Shown: piece after piece, positions 1 through 7,773 of the stretch
How the letters are laid out: the number at the start of each line of letters is the position of its first letter
Numbering within the stretch: the first letter of the stretch is position 1
NCBI GenBank assembly: GCA_016213885.1
Contig: JACQZM010000301.1
Coordinates: forward strand, 1-35,230
DNA length: 35,230 bases
DNA from: Candidatus Rifleibacteriota bacterium
GTDB lineage: Bacteria > Muiribacteriota > UBA6191 > JACPRK01 > JACQZM01
Direction: 5' to 3'
Notes under the pieces: model-generated
The model's input: only the letters and a program-made list of their open reading frames with translations
What the model was told of the DNA's origin: nothing
Database searches by the model: none
Translations under genes and position numbers: made by a program

Positions 1-1
1 C

Positions 2-175
2 TCCATTCCGGTGGCCTTCCACGCGAACTGGAACAAACCCAGATCCCGTGCCGTTTCGCAGTCCAAGCACGCTCTATGGTTTGAAGCGATGGCTCTGCCG
101 CAGCGCGGTCAGTACATTGCCGAAACTCGTCGGGCGCCTCGCAGGTCCGCGGCTGGTCAGAAGGGAAACCGCTAG
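2..175 (+). CDS. Possible 3' end of an unidentified gene
   Basis: An open frame enters from the left edge and stops at 173-175, giving 57 residues with no recognisable domain. It holds a fairly natural stretch (ALWFEAMALPQRGQYIAE) followed by a basic tail. Its stop codon overlaps the stop codon of the convergent minus-strand gene. Third-position G+C looks lower than in neighbouring genes, so coding status is uncertain. The frame could be chance. The sequence to the left of the window would decide. Confidence 0.3.
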   Translation, partial: SIPVAFHANWNKPRSRAVSQSKHALWFEAMALPQRGQYIAETRRAPRRSAAGQKGNR

Positions 176-846
176 GAGGTCCTGGTGTGCGCCTCCACCA
201 GGCGCATGGTCCCGGTGACAGTGGTGCGGGCCACGCCCTTCTGCTTCGACCTCTCCAGGCTCGGTTCCGCGACCTCCAGGAGCTGCGGCTCGCTCTTCAG
301 CAGCCCCACGGCCTTCTTGATGGCGCCGGGTCGTCCCACCAGGATGAGCCGCAACCGCCGGCCCTTCTGGCCGCCGAGATCGTGGGCCGGTCCCATCCTG
401 GCCTCTTCGAGCCGGACCCGGCACCTGGCGAGGCTCTGCCTCAGACGGGAGACCAGCCGGGATCCCTGGGCCAGGGCGGCCTTGGTGCGATCGGCCGGGG
501 CGCCCTTGCCCACCACCGCCGCCCCCACCACCTGCGGTTCCAGCGACGCGGGGGCACCACGACGGACCGCCGAGGGCGCCTCCAGCGGGCCGCTCCCCTG
601 GGCCGCCGCGGCGGCCTGGGCCGCGAGCCAGGTCTCGTGGCGTCGCTCCCACATCTTCTTCGCCGACTCCATCCGACCGGCCTGGACGCGCCAGCCCTGA
701 TCAGCGTCCTGGGCCTCCTGACGGGCGTGCATGGCCCGCACACCGGCAGAGAAGCTCCAGAAGATCACGAACAACGGCGCAGCCAGGAACAGAGTACGTG
801 CCCACACGCTCTGCCCTCCCCGCAAGGTCGATCGCCATGCATTCAT
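172..846 (-). CDS. Membrane-anchored protein, possibly GspM/PilO-like
   Basis: This 224-residue protein has a short basic N-terminus and one hydrophobic segment at about residues 15-38, so it is probably a single-pass inner-membrane protein with a periplasmic body. An Ala- and Arg-rich middle with helical character (about 40-150) is followed by a C-terminal stretch (about 165-220) alternating hydrophobic strands and helices and ending TVTGTMRLVEA. That layout resembles the small periplasmic domains of type II secretion GspM or type IV pilus PilO proteins. This is inference from architecture only, but a GspE-like ATPase lies 3 kb away. A -10-like TACAAT lies at 866-871, just upstream of the ATG. 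I do not recognise the gene firmly. Confidence 0.55.
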   Translation of the reverse strand: MNAWRSTLRGGQSVWARTLFLAAPLFVIFWSFSAGVRAMHARQEAQDADQGWRVQAGRMESAKKMWERRHETWLAAQAAAAAQGSGPLEAPSAVRRGAPASLEPQVVGAAVVGKGAPADRTKAALAQGSRLVSRLRQSLARCRVRLEEARMGPAHDLGGQKGRRLRLILVGRPGAIKKAVGLLKSEPQLLEVAEPSLERSKQKGVARTTVTGTMRLVEAHTRTS

Positions 847-955
847 GGATCAGGGTGCCTTTCGTATTGTAGATCGGCAGAACCGCGGCGCCGGTTGACG
901 TGAACCGCTCGATGCGGGCGGTCGGAAGGTCGGAAGCGCCGGCCGGCGGATCGAC

Positions 956-1738
956 CTAGGCCGGTCGACGACGCGATCGCAGGCCGAGCAGAGCTGCCGT
1001 GGCGATCGTGAAGAGGACCGTGGAGAGCGCCTGGGAGGTGGTGAGGCCGCTGCCGGACCAGGGGGCCGCGTCGCCCCGGAACATCTCTATGACGAACCGG
1101 CCCAGCGGGTAGAGCGTGAAGTAGATCAGGACAAGCTCCCCGTCGAACCGCTTGCGCTCTCTCCTCGCGATCAGGACGAGCAGGATGACCATCACCACCA
1201 GCGCCTCGTACAGCTGGGTCGGGTGGACCGGCAGCCCCAGCGGCGTCCCGTTGAACTGGTGGGCGACCGGATCGGAGTAGGTCACGGCCCAGGGAAGCGT
1301 GGTCTGGCTTCCGTAACAGCACCCCGCGAGGAAGCACCCGACCCGCCACAGGCCGTGCCCCAGCGCCAGCCCCGGCACCAGGATGTCGGCCAGCTTCCCG
1401 AAAGGAACCCGGTGGACCCGGGCGAACGCCACGGCCACGACGGTGTTGAGCAGGATGCCTCCGTAGGCGGCGCCGGCCGAGTTGAGATCCAGTCGTGACC
1501 AGATCGTGGACGAGGGGCCGCCCGGGCCGAGCAGATCGAAGATCCCCATCATGAGGCCCCCACCAACGATGGCGCAGGGGAGGACCAGCAGGCCGTAGTT
1601 CCAGACGATCGCGTCATCGACCCGCTCGCGCCGGGCGATCCGGGCGCTGACCACGAGCCCCGCCAGGGTCGCCGCCACGGCCACGGCCCCGTGGGTGTAG
1701 AGGGTGACCGAGCCCAGCTTGAAGAGAATCGGGTACAC
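956..1738 (-). CDS. lgt: Prolipoprotein diacylglyceryl transferase
   Basis: Lgt transfers diacylglycerol from phosphatidylglycerol to the lipobox cysteine of prolipoproteins, the first step of lipoprotein maturation at the inner membrane. The GTG start at 1738 gives 260 residues, normal for the family. An upstream in-frame extension exists but is Arg/Pro-rich and looks non-coding. Visible family features are several hydrophobic helices, the block RVGCFLAGCCYG in place of the usual Lgt signature region, HPTQLYEA, and GRFVIEMFRGD near the C-terminus. The CCYG variant of the signature occurs in some non-model lineages. The gene diverges from the TolC-family gene. A candidate substrate, the PstS-like lipoprotein, lies at 31.9 kb. 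Confidence 0.9.
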   Translation of the reverse strand: MYPILFKLGSVTLYTHGAVAVAATLAGLVVSARIARRERVDDAIVWNYGLLVLPCAIVGGGLMMGIFDLLGPGGPSSTIWSRLDLNSAGAAYGGILLNTVVAVAFARVHRVPFGKLADILVPGLALGHGLWRVGCFLAGCCYGSQTTLPWAVTYSDPVAHQFNGTPLGLPVHPTQLYEALVVMVILLVLIARRERKRFDGELVLIYFTLYPLGRFVIEMFRGDAAPWSGSGLTTSQALSTVLFTIATAALLGLRSRRRPA

Positions 1739-1910
1739 GCCTCGGCCGGAGCTCCACCGGCCCCGACGCCGCACGAGATCGCGGCATCCCGGTCGGACGG
1801 GCCAGGGCGGCGTTCGATGAGGAGATCGTGAAGCAATCAGCCCTGGAACCTGGACCCGGGGCATGTTACCATGGACCGCTCCTCTGGCTCTTACATTTCA
1901 GGCCGATGGT

Positions 1911-3437
1911 ATGCGACCTTTTGTCTTCTTCGTGACCCTGGTCCCGGTGCTGGGCCAGCCACTCCTCGCCCTCGACGGGCCGGTGAAGCTGACGCTCCCC
2001 GACGTGGTCCAGGCGGCGCTGACCAAGAACGCCAGCCTCGCCGTTCGAAAGCTCGATCCGCCGATCGCCCGGACCCGGGTGATGTGGGAGCGAGGCGCCT
2101 TCGACGACACGGTGAGCCTGCAGGTGCAGAAACAGCACACCGAAGCGCCCACGGGCAGTCAGCTCGACGGCGCCAAGGTGTCGGTCACCGACGTGAACAC
2201 CGGGAACCTGGGGCTGGCGACGAAGTTTCGCGAGGGCAGCACGTTCGGCGTCAACTTCAACAACCAGAAGAACGACTCCAACTCCCGGTTCCAGACCCTG
2301 AACCCCTACTACCAGTCCACTCTCGTCGTCAACCTCACGAAGCCGCTGCTCAGGGGCGCGGGCCACAGGGTCAACACGGCCGGCATCGAGATCGCCAAGC
2401 TCGGGGTCAGGCAGAGCCACTACCTGCTCGCCAAGCAGGTTCTCGACACGGTGGCCCAGGCGGAGCGGCAGTACTGGGACCTGCTGTTCGCCCGGCGCGA
2501 TCTCGAGGTGAAGCAGCAGGCGCTCGACCTGGCCCGGGAGCTCCTGGCCTACAACACCCGTCGGCAAGAGGTGGGGCTGGGGTCCGACGTGCAGGTGGTG
2601 GAGGCCCAGACCAGCGAGGCGACCCGGCTCGACGACCTGGAGATCTCCCGGCGCCTCGTCCAGGACGCCCAGGAGCTGCTCAGACGGACGATCTCCCTCC
2701 GGGGGCAGCCGCCGGGCGTGGAGCTCCTGCCGGTCAGCGAACCGCCTCCGATCCCGGCGGGCGTACCGCTCACCGATGCGCTGGCCATGGCCTATGCCAA
2801 GCGACCGGACTATCAGAACCTCGTTCTCGATCTGCAGAGCAAGAACATCCGCGTGGTCTACCTCAAGAGCCAGCGGCTTCCGCGGATCGATCTGATCACG
2901 AGCTACTCCCAGAACGGTCTGGACGCCACGTACGCCGACGCTCTGGACCAGGTCACCCGTGGCGACTACGACAGCTACACCCTGGGATTCAAGGTGGAGC
3001 TGCCGCTCCAGAACCGTCTCGCCCGGGCGGACTACCGCAAGGGGCTCCTGGAGAAGCAGCAGGCTCTTCTTTCCCTGAAGGCGATGGAAGACCAGATGGA
3101 GGACGAGGTCACCCGGGCGGTTCGATCGCTGGACACCGGCATCAAGCGAGTCTCCATCTCCAACCGCGCCGCGGAGCTGTCGGCCCGGCATCTCAAGGCG
3201 GCGGAGACCCGGTACCAGCAGGGGCTGATCGCCAACTTCGATCTGCTCCGCTTCCAGCAGGACCTGAGGGATGCCCGGTCCCGGGCGCTGCAAGCCATGG
3301 TGAACACCCTCAAGAACCGGATCGACGTGGAAGCGACCACCGGTCACCTCCTGGAGAGCAGGAGGATCGTGGTCGAGAGCCTCCAGCCGCCGCTTCCCCC
3401 GGAACTATTGAAGAAAGGAAAGGGCCTGTGGCACTGA
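1911..3437 (+). CDS. TolC-family outer-membrane efflux protein
   Basis: The 508-residue product begins with a signal peptide (MRPFVFFVTLVPVLGQPLLA) and continues with the long amphipathic helices and repeated strand pairs of outer-membrane factors of the TolC/OprM family. These trimers form the outer-membrane and periplasmic tunnel of tripartite efflux pumps or type I secretion systems. Typical features are an N-terminal helix (TLPDVVQAALTKNASLAV), a strand-rich first repeat, a coiled-coil region (about 195-265), and a second repeat ending in QQDLRDARSRALQAMVNTL. The ATG at 1911 is chosen because it starts the signal peptide; an ATG 48 nt upstream would give an odd N-terminus. No adaptor or inner-membrane pump gene is adjacent. 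The 3' end overlaps the cold-shock gene by 10 nt. Confidence 0.88.
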   Translation: MRPFVFFVTLVPVLGQPLLALDGPVKLTLPDVVQAALTKNASLAVRKLDPPIARTRVMWERGAFDDTVSLQVQKQHTEAPTGSQLDGAKVSVTDVNTGNLGLATKFREGSTFGVNFNNQKNDSNSRFQTLNPYYQSTLVVNLTKPLLRGAGHRVNTAGIEIAKLGVRQSHYLLAKQVLDTVAQAERQYWDLLFARRDLEVKQQALDLARELLAYNTRRQEVGLGSDVQVVEAQTSEATRLDDLEISRRLVQDAQELLRRTISLRGQPPGVELLPVSEPPPIPAGVPLTDALAMAYAKRPDYQNLVLDLQSKNIRVVYLKSQRLPRIDLITSYSQNGLDATYADALDQVTRGDYDSYTLGFKVELPLQNRLARADYRKGLLEKQQALLSLKAMEDQMEDEVTRAVRSLDTGIKRVSISNRAAELSARHLKAAETRYQQGLIANFDLLRFQQDLRDARSRALQAMVNTLKNRIDVEATTGHLLESRRIVVESLQPPLPPELLKKGKGLWH

Positions 3438-3628
3438 AAGGTCGAGTGAAGCTGTTTCTGCCCGGCAAGAGCTACGGGTTCGTCGCCCCGGACGACGGCT
3501 CCAAGGATGTCTACTTCGTGAAGAAGGTCGTGGAGGGGCAGGTCGATCTGAAGGAGGGCCAGGCGGTCGAGTATCGCCTCGGCACCGCCACGCGCATCCC
3601 CCAGGCCGACTGGGTCAAACCGGTCTAG
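3428..3628 (+). CDS. Small cold-shock-domain protein (CspA-like)
   Basis: This 66-residue protein matches a single cold-shock domain, an OB-fold that binds single-stranded RNA or DNA. GRVKLFLPGKSYGFVAPDDG corresponds to the family's GxVKWFNxxKGFGFI region with RNP1, and DVYFVKK stands where RNP2 (VFVHF) is expected. The latter is divergent: the usual Phe-Val-His-Phe aromatic set is only partly kept. The C-terminal half keeps LKEGQAVEYRL. It starts with GTG, preceded by GAAAGGAAAGG, and overlaps the last 10 nt of the TolC-family gene in another frame, so translational coupling is likely. A fused reading with the upstream frame would be Arg/Pro-rich and is not credible. Binding properties may differ from standard Csp proteins. 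Confidence 0.82.
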   Translation: MALKGRVKLFLPGKSYGFVAPDDGSKDVYFVKKVVEGQVDLKEGQAVEYRLGTATRIPQADWVKPV

Positions 3629-3651
3629 AGGCAAGGCGCACGAAATACCGG

Positions 3652-3921
3652 GAAAGACCGCGAGAGTGCGGGGCCCAGGGGGCCAAGCGACCGGTCGAGG
3701 CCGGGTCCGCTGGCCTCGAGGTGGGGGTGTGGGGTTGAGCCCCACGTTCAATGAGAGCTCAGCCTGCAGTCACCCTCTCGCGCATCGAAAGACCGCGAGA
3801 TTGCGGGGCGCAGGGAGCCAAGCGACCGGTCGAGGCCGGCTCCGCTGGCCTCGAGGTGGGGGTGTGGGGCGCAGCCCCACGTTCAATGAGAGCTCAGCTG
3901 GAGGCCACCCTCTCGCTCATT
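3652..3921. repeat. Tandem duplicated 135-bp unit with two hairpins
   Basis: Two near-identical units start at 3652 and 3787 (period 135 bp) and fill the gap between the convergent cold-shock and GspE-like genes. Each unit contains an inverted repeat CGAGGCC / GGCCTCG around a 9-nt spacer and a second hairpin GTGGGG / CCCCAC. The loop of the second hairpin differs between copies (TTGAG versus CGCAG) while the stem is kept. No T-tract follows, so neither is a classic intrinsic terminator. Their place between convergent stop codons suggests a role in transcript ends or RNA stability. The 3629-3651 spacer shows nothing. Confidence 0.85.
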
Positions 3922-3935
3922 CAGGGGTATCGGGT

Positions 3936-5132
3936 CTAGAGGTGCCTGACATACTCCGCCAGCGGCACCTCGCCGGTGAGGACCCGCTGGCGGATCGCCG
4001 ACACCATGGACACCATGCCGTCCCTGATCGCCTGGTCCTGGATCTCCGAGGCGCTGGCCCCCTGAGCGACCAGCCGGCTCGAGGAGGCGGTGACCGGCAT
4101 CAGCTCGAAGAACGGGATCATCCCGGCATGGCCGCGGCCCTGACAGCGCTCGCACCCCTGCCCCAGACGGGTCCTCCCCTTGAACGGCTCCACGTCGGTC
4201 CAGGGCAGCGCCTTGGCGATCGGCCTCAGATCCTCCTCGACCGCGCAGTGCTCGCAGTTCTTCCGGGTCAGGGCCTGTCCCACGACCAGCTTCAGGCTGT
4301 CGGCCAGCAACTGGCGCTGGGCCCCCAGGTGGACCGCCCGAGACACGGCCAGGGCAGCGCCGGAGGCGTGGATCCGGGCCACCGTCAAGGCGCCGGACAG
4401 AGCCGCTGAGAGCGCCGCGCTCATCGTCTCGGCGTCGCGCAGCAACCCCAGCCCCAGCACGTCCGGATCCTGGAGAGCTGCGGCCCGGAGCGCCCGGGCG
4501 AACGTCACGGAGCGATCGGGCACATCCCTGACCATCTTCACCTGGACCTGCTGCGCCCCGGCCAGCGAAACCTCGATCGGGTCCTCGATGGAGATCACGT
4601 TTCTCGGCCCGTCCACGAGAAAGGTCAGGGCCGACGAGAGCGTCGTGGTACCCCCTTGCCCCGGCGCGGCGGCGACCAGGATCAACCCCCGACCCCCCGA
4701 GAGAACCCGCTTGAACTGCTGCTCCGTCGCCTCGGTCATGCCCAGCCTGCAAAGCGGGAGAGCCTTGGTTTCCCGGGAGTTCAGCTTGAGGGTGATCGCC
4801 TCGCCGCAGGCCGTCGGCACGATCGAGACCCGGACCTGGCATGACTGACCCGAGGCTCGGAAGTTGAAGCTCCCCTCGAGAAACGGCTCGGCCCCCTCGG
4901 CTCCGAATCGATCGGCGATGTTCTGCCAGAGGGCGACGTATTCGTCCCGGGTCAGAAGACCGACCTGTTTGAGCCCCAGATCCGATCGGATCTTGAGCGA
5001 GGCCCCTTCCGGAAGCGGGTCTATGTGGATCGCCGCCGCTCCCCTTCCGAGGGCGTCCAGAAGGAGGCGGGTCAAGGGCAGCCTCGATCCGAGCTGATCC
5101 GCTGTCGTCGGTCTGGGGCGGTCCGTGGCCAT
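3936..5132 (-). CDS. GspE/PilB-like ATPase with degenerate Walker A
   Basis: The 398-residue protein has the layout of type II secretion/type IV pilus assembly ATPases, though shorter than full GspE (about 500). It has an N-terminal N2-like domain (residues 1-110), then the RecA-like core. The Asp box is EDPIE (183-187), the Walker B region is [13 protein letters not shown] (221-233), and the His box is ARIHASGA (252-259). Cysteines C293, C296, C327 and C330 match the family's zinc site. Two key residues are missing. The P-loop reads APGQGGTT, so the Walker A lysine is glycine (residue 161), and the Walker B glutamate of GEIRD is leucine (230). It is probably a non-hydrolysing regulatory or structural paralog. 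The ATG at 5132 has GGAG 9 nt upstream and its own promoter. Confidence 0.85.
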   Translation of the reverse strand: MATDRPRPTTADQLGSRLPLTRLLLDALGRGAAAIHIDPLPEGASLKIRSDLGLKQVGLLTRDEYVALWQNIADRFGAEGAEPFLEGSFNFRASGQSCQVRVSIVPTACGEAITLKLNSRETKALPLCRLGMTEATEQQFKRVLSGGRGLILVAAAPGQGGTTTLSSALTFLVDGPRNVISIEDPIEVSLAGAQQVQVKMVRDVPDRSVTFARALRAAALQDPDVLGLGLLRDAETMSAALSAALSGALTVARIHASGAALAVSRAVHLGAQRQLLADSLKLVVGQALTRKNCEHCAVEEDLRPIAKALPWTDVEPFKGRTRLGQGCERCQGRGHAGMIPFFELMPVTASSSRLVAQGASASEIQDQAIRDGMVSMVSAIRQRVLTGEVPLAEYVRHL

Positions 5133-5148
5133 GGTCCGTCGCTCCGGA

Positions 5149-5177
5149 ACTGTAGCAGCTCGCGCCTCGGGGGGCAA
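5149..5177 (-). promoter_or_regulatory. Promoter of the GspE-like gene
   Basis: On the minus strand, TTGCCC (5172-5177) and TACAGT (5149-5154) are separated by exactly 17 nt, with TGC before the -10 box. Transcription should begin near 5142, leaving a leader of about 10 nt that still includes the GGAG ribosome site. Confidence 0.6.
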
Positions 5178-5234
5178 CCGGCGATGAGGGAAAACTACCC
5201 CCGGCCCTGGTGCATACCATACCAGGGGGTGAGG

Positions 5235-6458
5235 ATGGGGAAGATGCGATCCGGGCTGCTCTCGATACCGCTCCTGTTCGCCGGAGCGCTCATGTGGGCC
5301 ACCCTCGTGGGCGCTCAGCCGGCCACCGACATCTGGGACGACCTGTACGCGGCCGCCGGCCTGCCCCCGCCCACGACGTCGGCGGGCCCGACAGCGCCCA
5401 CCGCGGGTCCCCAGGGGCCGGTGTCCACGTCTGGTCAGGGTCCGCTGGTGCCGCCAGGCCAAGGTCCCACGGTTCTTCCGGGCCAGGGCCCCGCCTTCGA
5501 GACCGGCCAGGGACCGGTCCTCTTGGACATTCCGTCCAAGGTGCCCGGCACGGTGTCGCTCCCTCCGGAGGTGAAGTCGCCGCCGATGGGGACCACCTAC
5601 GTGGTCCAGAAGGGCGACAGTCTGTCCGCCATCGCCCAGCGTTTCTACGGCAGCTACTTCCTCTGGCCGCTGATCTTCCAGGCCAACCGCGACAAGATCG
5701 CCAACCCCGATCTGATCTACCCCGGGCAGGTGCTGGTGATCCCGCCGCTCGATCCGACGAGGGCAGGCACGCTCATCCCGAACGCCATCGGACCGGGGCC
5801 GCAGCTCGGGCTGCCCAATCCGGAGCTGACCCAGCTGACCCAGGGCGGCGCTGTCACCGCCCGGTCTCCGCAGTTCGCCGGGTGGTTCCAGGAGGCGCTG
5901 GGGATCGCCCGCACCTGGAACATGCCGAGGATCACCAACAAGTACGGTCGCGCCGTGTCCGAGGCCGACATGTTGAGGGCGATCCTCTACATCGAATCCA
6001 AGGGCATCCATCAGTCCACCAGCGGTCAGGTGACCCGGTCGCCGGCAGGGGCGCTGGGGTTCATGCAGCTGATGCCCGGGACCGCGAGGGAAGAAGGGGC
6101 GGATCCCCGGGACCCGCGGCAGAACCTGCTGGGCGGGGCGTCGTACCTGAGGAAATGCTTCGCCTCGGCCGCCACCCGGGTACCTGGAGACAGCCCCGCG
6201 GACCAGATCGCCAAGGCCGCCGCCTCGTACAACAAGGGGCCCTACGATCGCAACCTCGCCCGCATGACCTGGACCGAGTACGTGGCCAGCGGCGGCGTCA
6301 GCGAGACGATCCGGTACGGGATCCTGACCAAGATGTCGCTGGGCCTTGCGCTCTCCCCGATCGAGGAGAGCTGGATGGCCAGAGACCGGGGCGTCTCCGC
6401 GCCGTCGGTGGCCACGCTCTCCGACAGCACCTACCAGAGGAGCCAGTCGCTCGCGTAG
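5235..6458 (+). CDS. Secreted LysM lytic transglycosylase (SLT domain)
   Basis: This 407-residue exported protein cleaves peptidoglycan glycan strands by family analogy. A signal peptide spans residues 1-28. A Pro/Gly-rich linker follows, with four GQGP motifs spaced exactly eight residues apart (67, 75, 83, 91). A LysM domain (about 121-170) with [18 protein letters not shown] should bind glycan. The SLT domain (about 245-345) has the probable catalytic Glu254 in YIESKG, then [16 protein letters not shown] and AASYNKGP, all family hallmarks. The ATG at 5235 follows a purine-rich GGGGGTGAGG; ATG 5244 is an alternative. The gene diverges from the GspE-like ATPase, as wall-opening enzymes sometimes do beside trans-envelope machines. 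Confidence 0.9.
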   Translation: MGKMRSGLLSIPLLFAGALMWATLVGAQPATDIWDDLYAAAGLPPPTTSAGPTAPTAGPQGPVSTSGQGPLVPPGQGPTVLPGQGPAFETGQGPVLLDIPSKVPGTVSLPPEVKSPPMGTTYVVQKGDSLSAIAQRFYGSYFLWPLIFQANRDKIANPDLIYPGQVLVIPPLDPTRAGTLIPNAIGPGPQLGLPNPELTQLTQGGAVTARSPQFAGWFQEALGIARTWNMPRITNKYGRAVSEADMLRAILYIESKGIHQSTSGQVTRSPAGALGFMQLMPGTAREEGADPRDPRQNLLGGASYLRKCFASAATRVPGDSPADQIAKAAASYNKGPYDRNLARMTWTEYVASGGVSETIRYGILTKMSLGLALSPIEESWMARDRGVSAPSVATLSDSTYQRSQSLA

Positions 6459-6531
6459 AATCGCCTCGGCCGGGCGCTCTCCCGATCGCCCGGCCCTCAT
6501 CCCGCACTCCGACCGAACGGATCGTTGGGCC

Positions 6532-7737
6532 ATGCACAGCATCACCTGGGACGTTCTCGGACCCTCTGTCTCGGTTCGCCACGCCGTGGTGCTTCTCGTC
6601 CTTGCCTCGACCGCGTCCGGCGTCGGTACGGGCCCCCTGCTCGCGGGGAGACACCACGAGGCACCGCCGCTCAGAGAGCGGGTGGACTGGCAGCGGGACG
6701 ACCTCATGCCGGCGAACCAGCACGAGACGGTGCGGCTGAAGGCGGTCTTGACCACGCGGGAGGGTGTGCCGGTGACCACCCGGATCTGCCAGGTGGCCGA
6801 CGCGACCTCCAGCCGGCTCGAGTCGCTGGTCCGCGAGGTTCCCGGGGAGGAGCTGACCGGCGCCATGACCAGGGACCTGAACGACGACGGTATCCAGGAG
6901 GTGCTGCTCCGCTTCTCGCCGCCGCGAAACCAGTCGCTGGTCCGCCTGATCATGCTCTGCTACTCCCGGGCGGACCGGCGCTGGGTCGAGGCCTGGGAGA
7001 CCGGCCCCGAGACCGGCCTGGCGGCCCGGTTCATGGTGCTTCGCAAGGAGCCGGGGCTCGTCGAGTGGGGCGTGGCTCTCGAGCGCAAGACCCGCGGGGC
7101 CGCCACGGCCACCGAGACGATCAAGTACCGGTTCTCCGGCGAGAAGCTCCATGAGATGGGACGGGACGAGGCGGTCCCCGCGTCGACCCAGGACCAGCTG
7201 GCCTGGGGGCTGAGGTGGGCCAAGCAGGGCGACCTGGTCAGGGCGCGGGACGCGCTCTCCCGGGCCGTGGCCGGTATCGCCGGGCCCAACCGGGCCAGGG
7301 GGCTGCTGGAGCTCGCCCGGGTGCAGCTCGCCCTGGGGCAGTCCTCCGACGGTCACAAGACGCTGAAGCTCCTGGTGAACGAGGCGCCCGACCCTCCGTA
7401 CACCGCCGAAGCAGAGCGCCTGCTGGGCTGGCTCTCCCGCCCGCCGGGCGAGCTGGCCGGGCTGCCCGGGCTGGTCCGGGCCCAGCTGGCGCTGGACGGT
7501 GGCCGGATGACCGAGGCGCTGGAGCGGGCCGCCGGCGTGATGGGCTCACCGATCGCGAGCAGGCCCGGTCCGTGGCTCGACGAGGCGCTGATGATCCAGG
7601 CCCAGGTCCATCTGGCGGCGAACCGGAAACGCGAGGCGATCCGGTGTCTCATGCGGCTGGTGGCCGAGTGCCCGGACAGCGCCAGCGTCAAGCAGGCCCA
7701 GAGCTGGCTCTACCAGCTCGACCCGCCGCCGCGCTGA
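6532..7737 (+). CDS. Secreted or membrane-anchored TPR-like protein
   Basis: The 401-residue protein starts at ATG 6532, 73 nt after the transglycosylase, in the same direction and perhaps the same transcript. A hydrophobic N-terminal segment (about residues 17-38) looks like a signal peptide or anchor. Residues 50-215 are a strand-rich domain without a family I can name, including DLNDDGIQEVLLRF, which resembles FG-GAP/EF-hand-like Asp-rich repeats. Residues 220-400 are helical repeats (WAKQGDLVRARDALSRAV; ALMIQAQVHLAANRKREAI) typical of TPR scaffolds. Function is unknown; context suggests an envelope role. Nothing notable lies in the 36 nt to the next convergent gene. Confidence 0.75.
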   Translation: MHSITWDVLGPSVSVRHAVVLLVLASTASGVGTGPLLAGRHHEAPPLRERVDWQRDDLMPANQHETVRLKAVLTTREGVPVTTRICQVADATSSRLESLVREVPGEELTGAMTRDLNDDGIQEVLLRFSPPRNQSLVRLIMLCYSRADRRWVEAWETGPETGLAARFMVLRKEPGLVEWGVALERKTRGAATATETIKYRFSGEKLHEMGRDEAVPASTQDQLAWGLRWAKQGDLVRARDALSRAVAGIAGPNRARGLLELARVQLALGQSSDGHKTLKLLVNEAPDPPYTAEAERLLGWLSRPPGELAGLPGLVRAQLALDGGRMTEALERAAGVMGSPIASRPGPWLDEALMIQAQVHLAANRKREAIRCLMRLVAECPDSASVKQAQSWLYQLDPPPR

Positions 7738-7773
7738 TCCCGTGGGCCCTGCCGCGGTCCGGTCGGGCCGAGG

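Noticed and set aside
1866..3347. 493-codon minus-strand frame opposite the TolC-family gene
   Set aside because: It is a GC-rich shadow frame; the plus-strand protein has a signal peptide and family architecture.
5133..6953. Long minus-strand frame upstream of and continuous with the GspE-like gene
   Set aside because: It is antisense to the lytic transglycosylase, which has clear LysM and SLT motifs, and the extension is Arg/Gly/Pro-rich.
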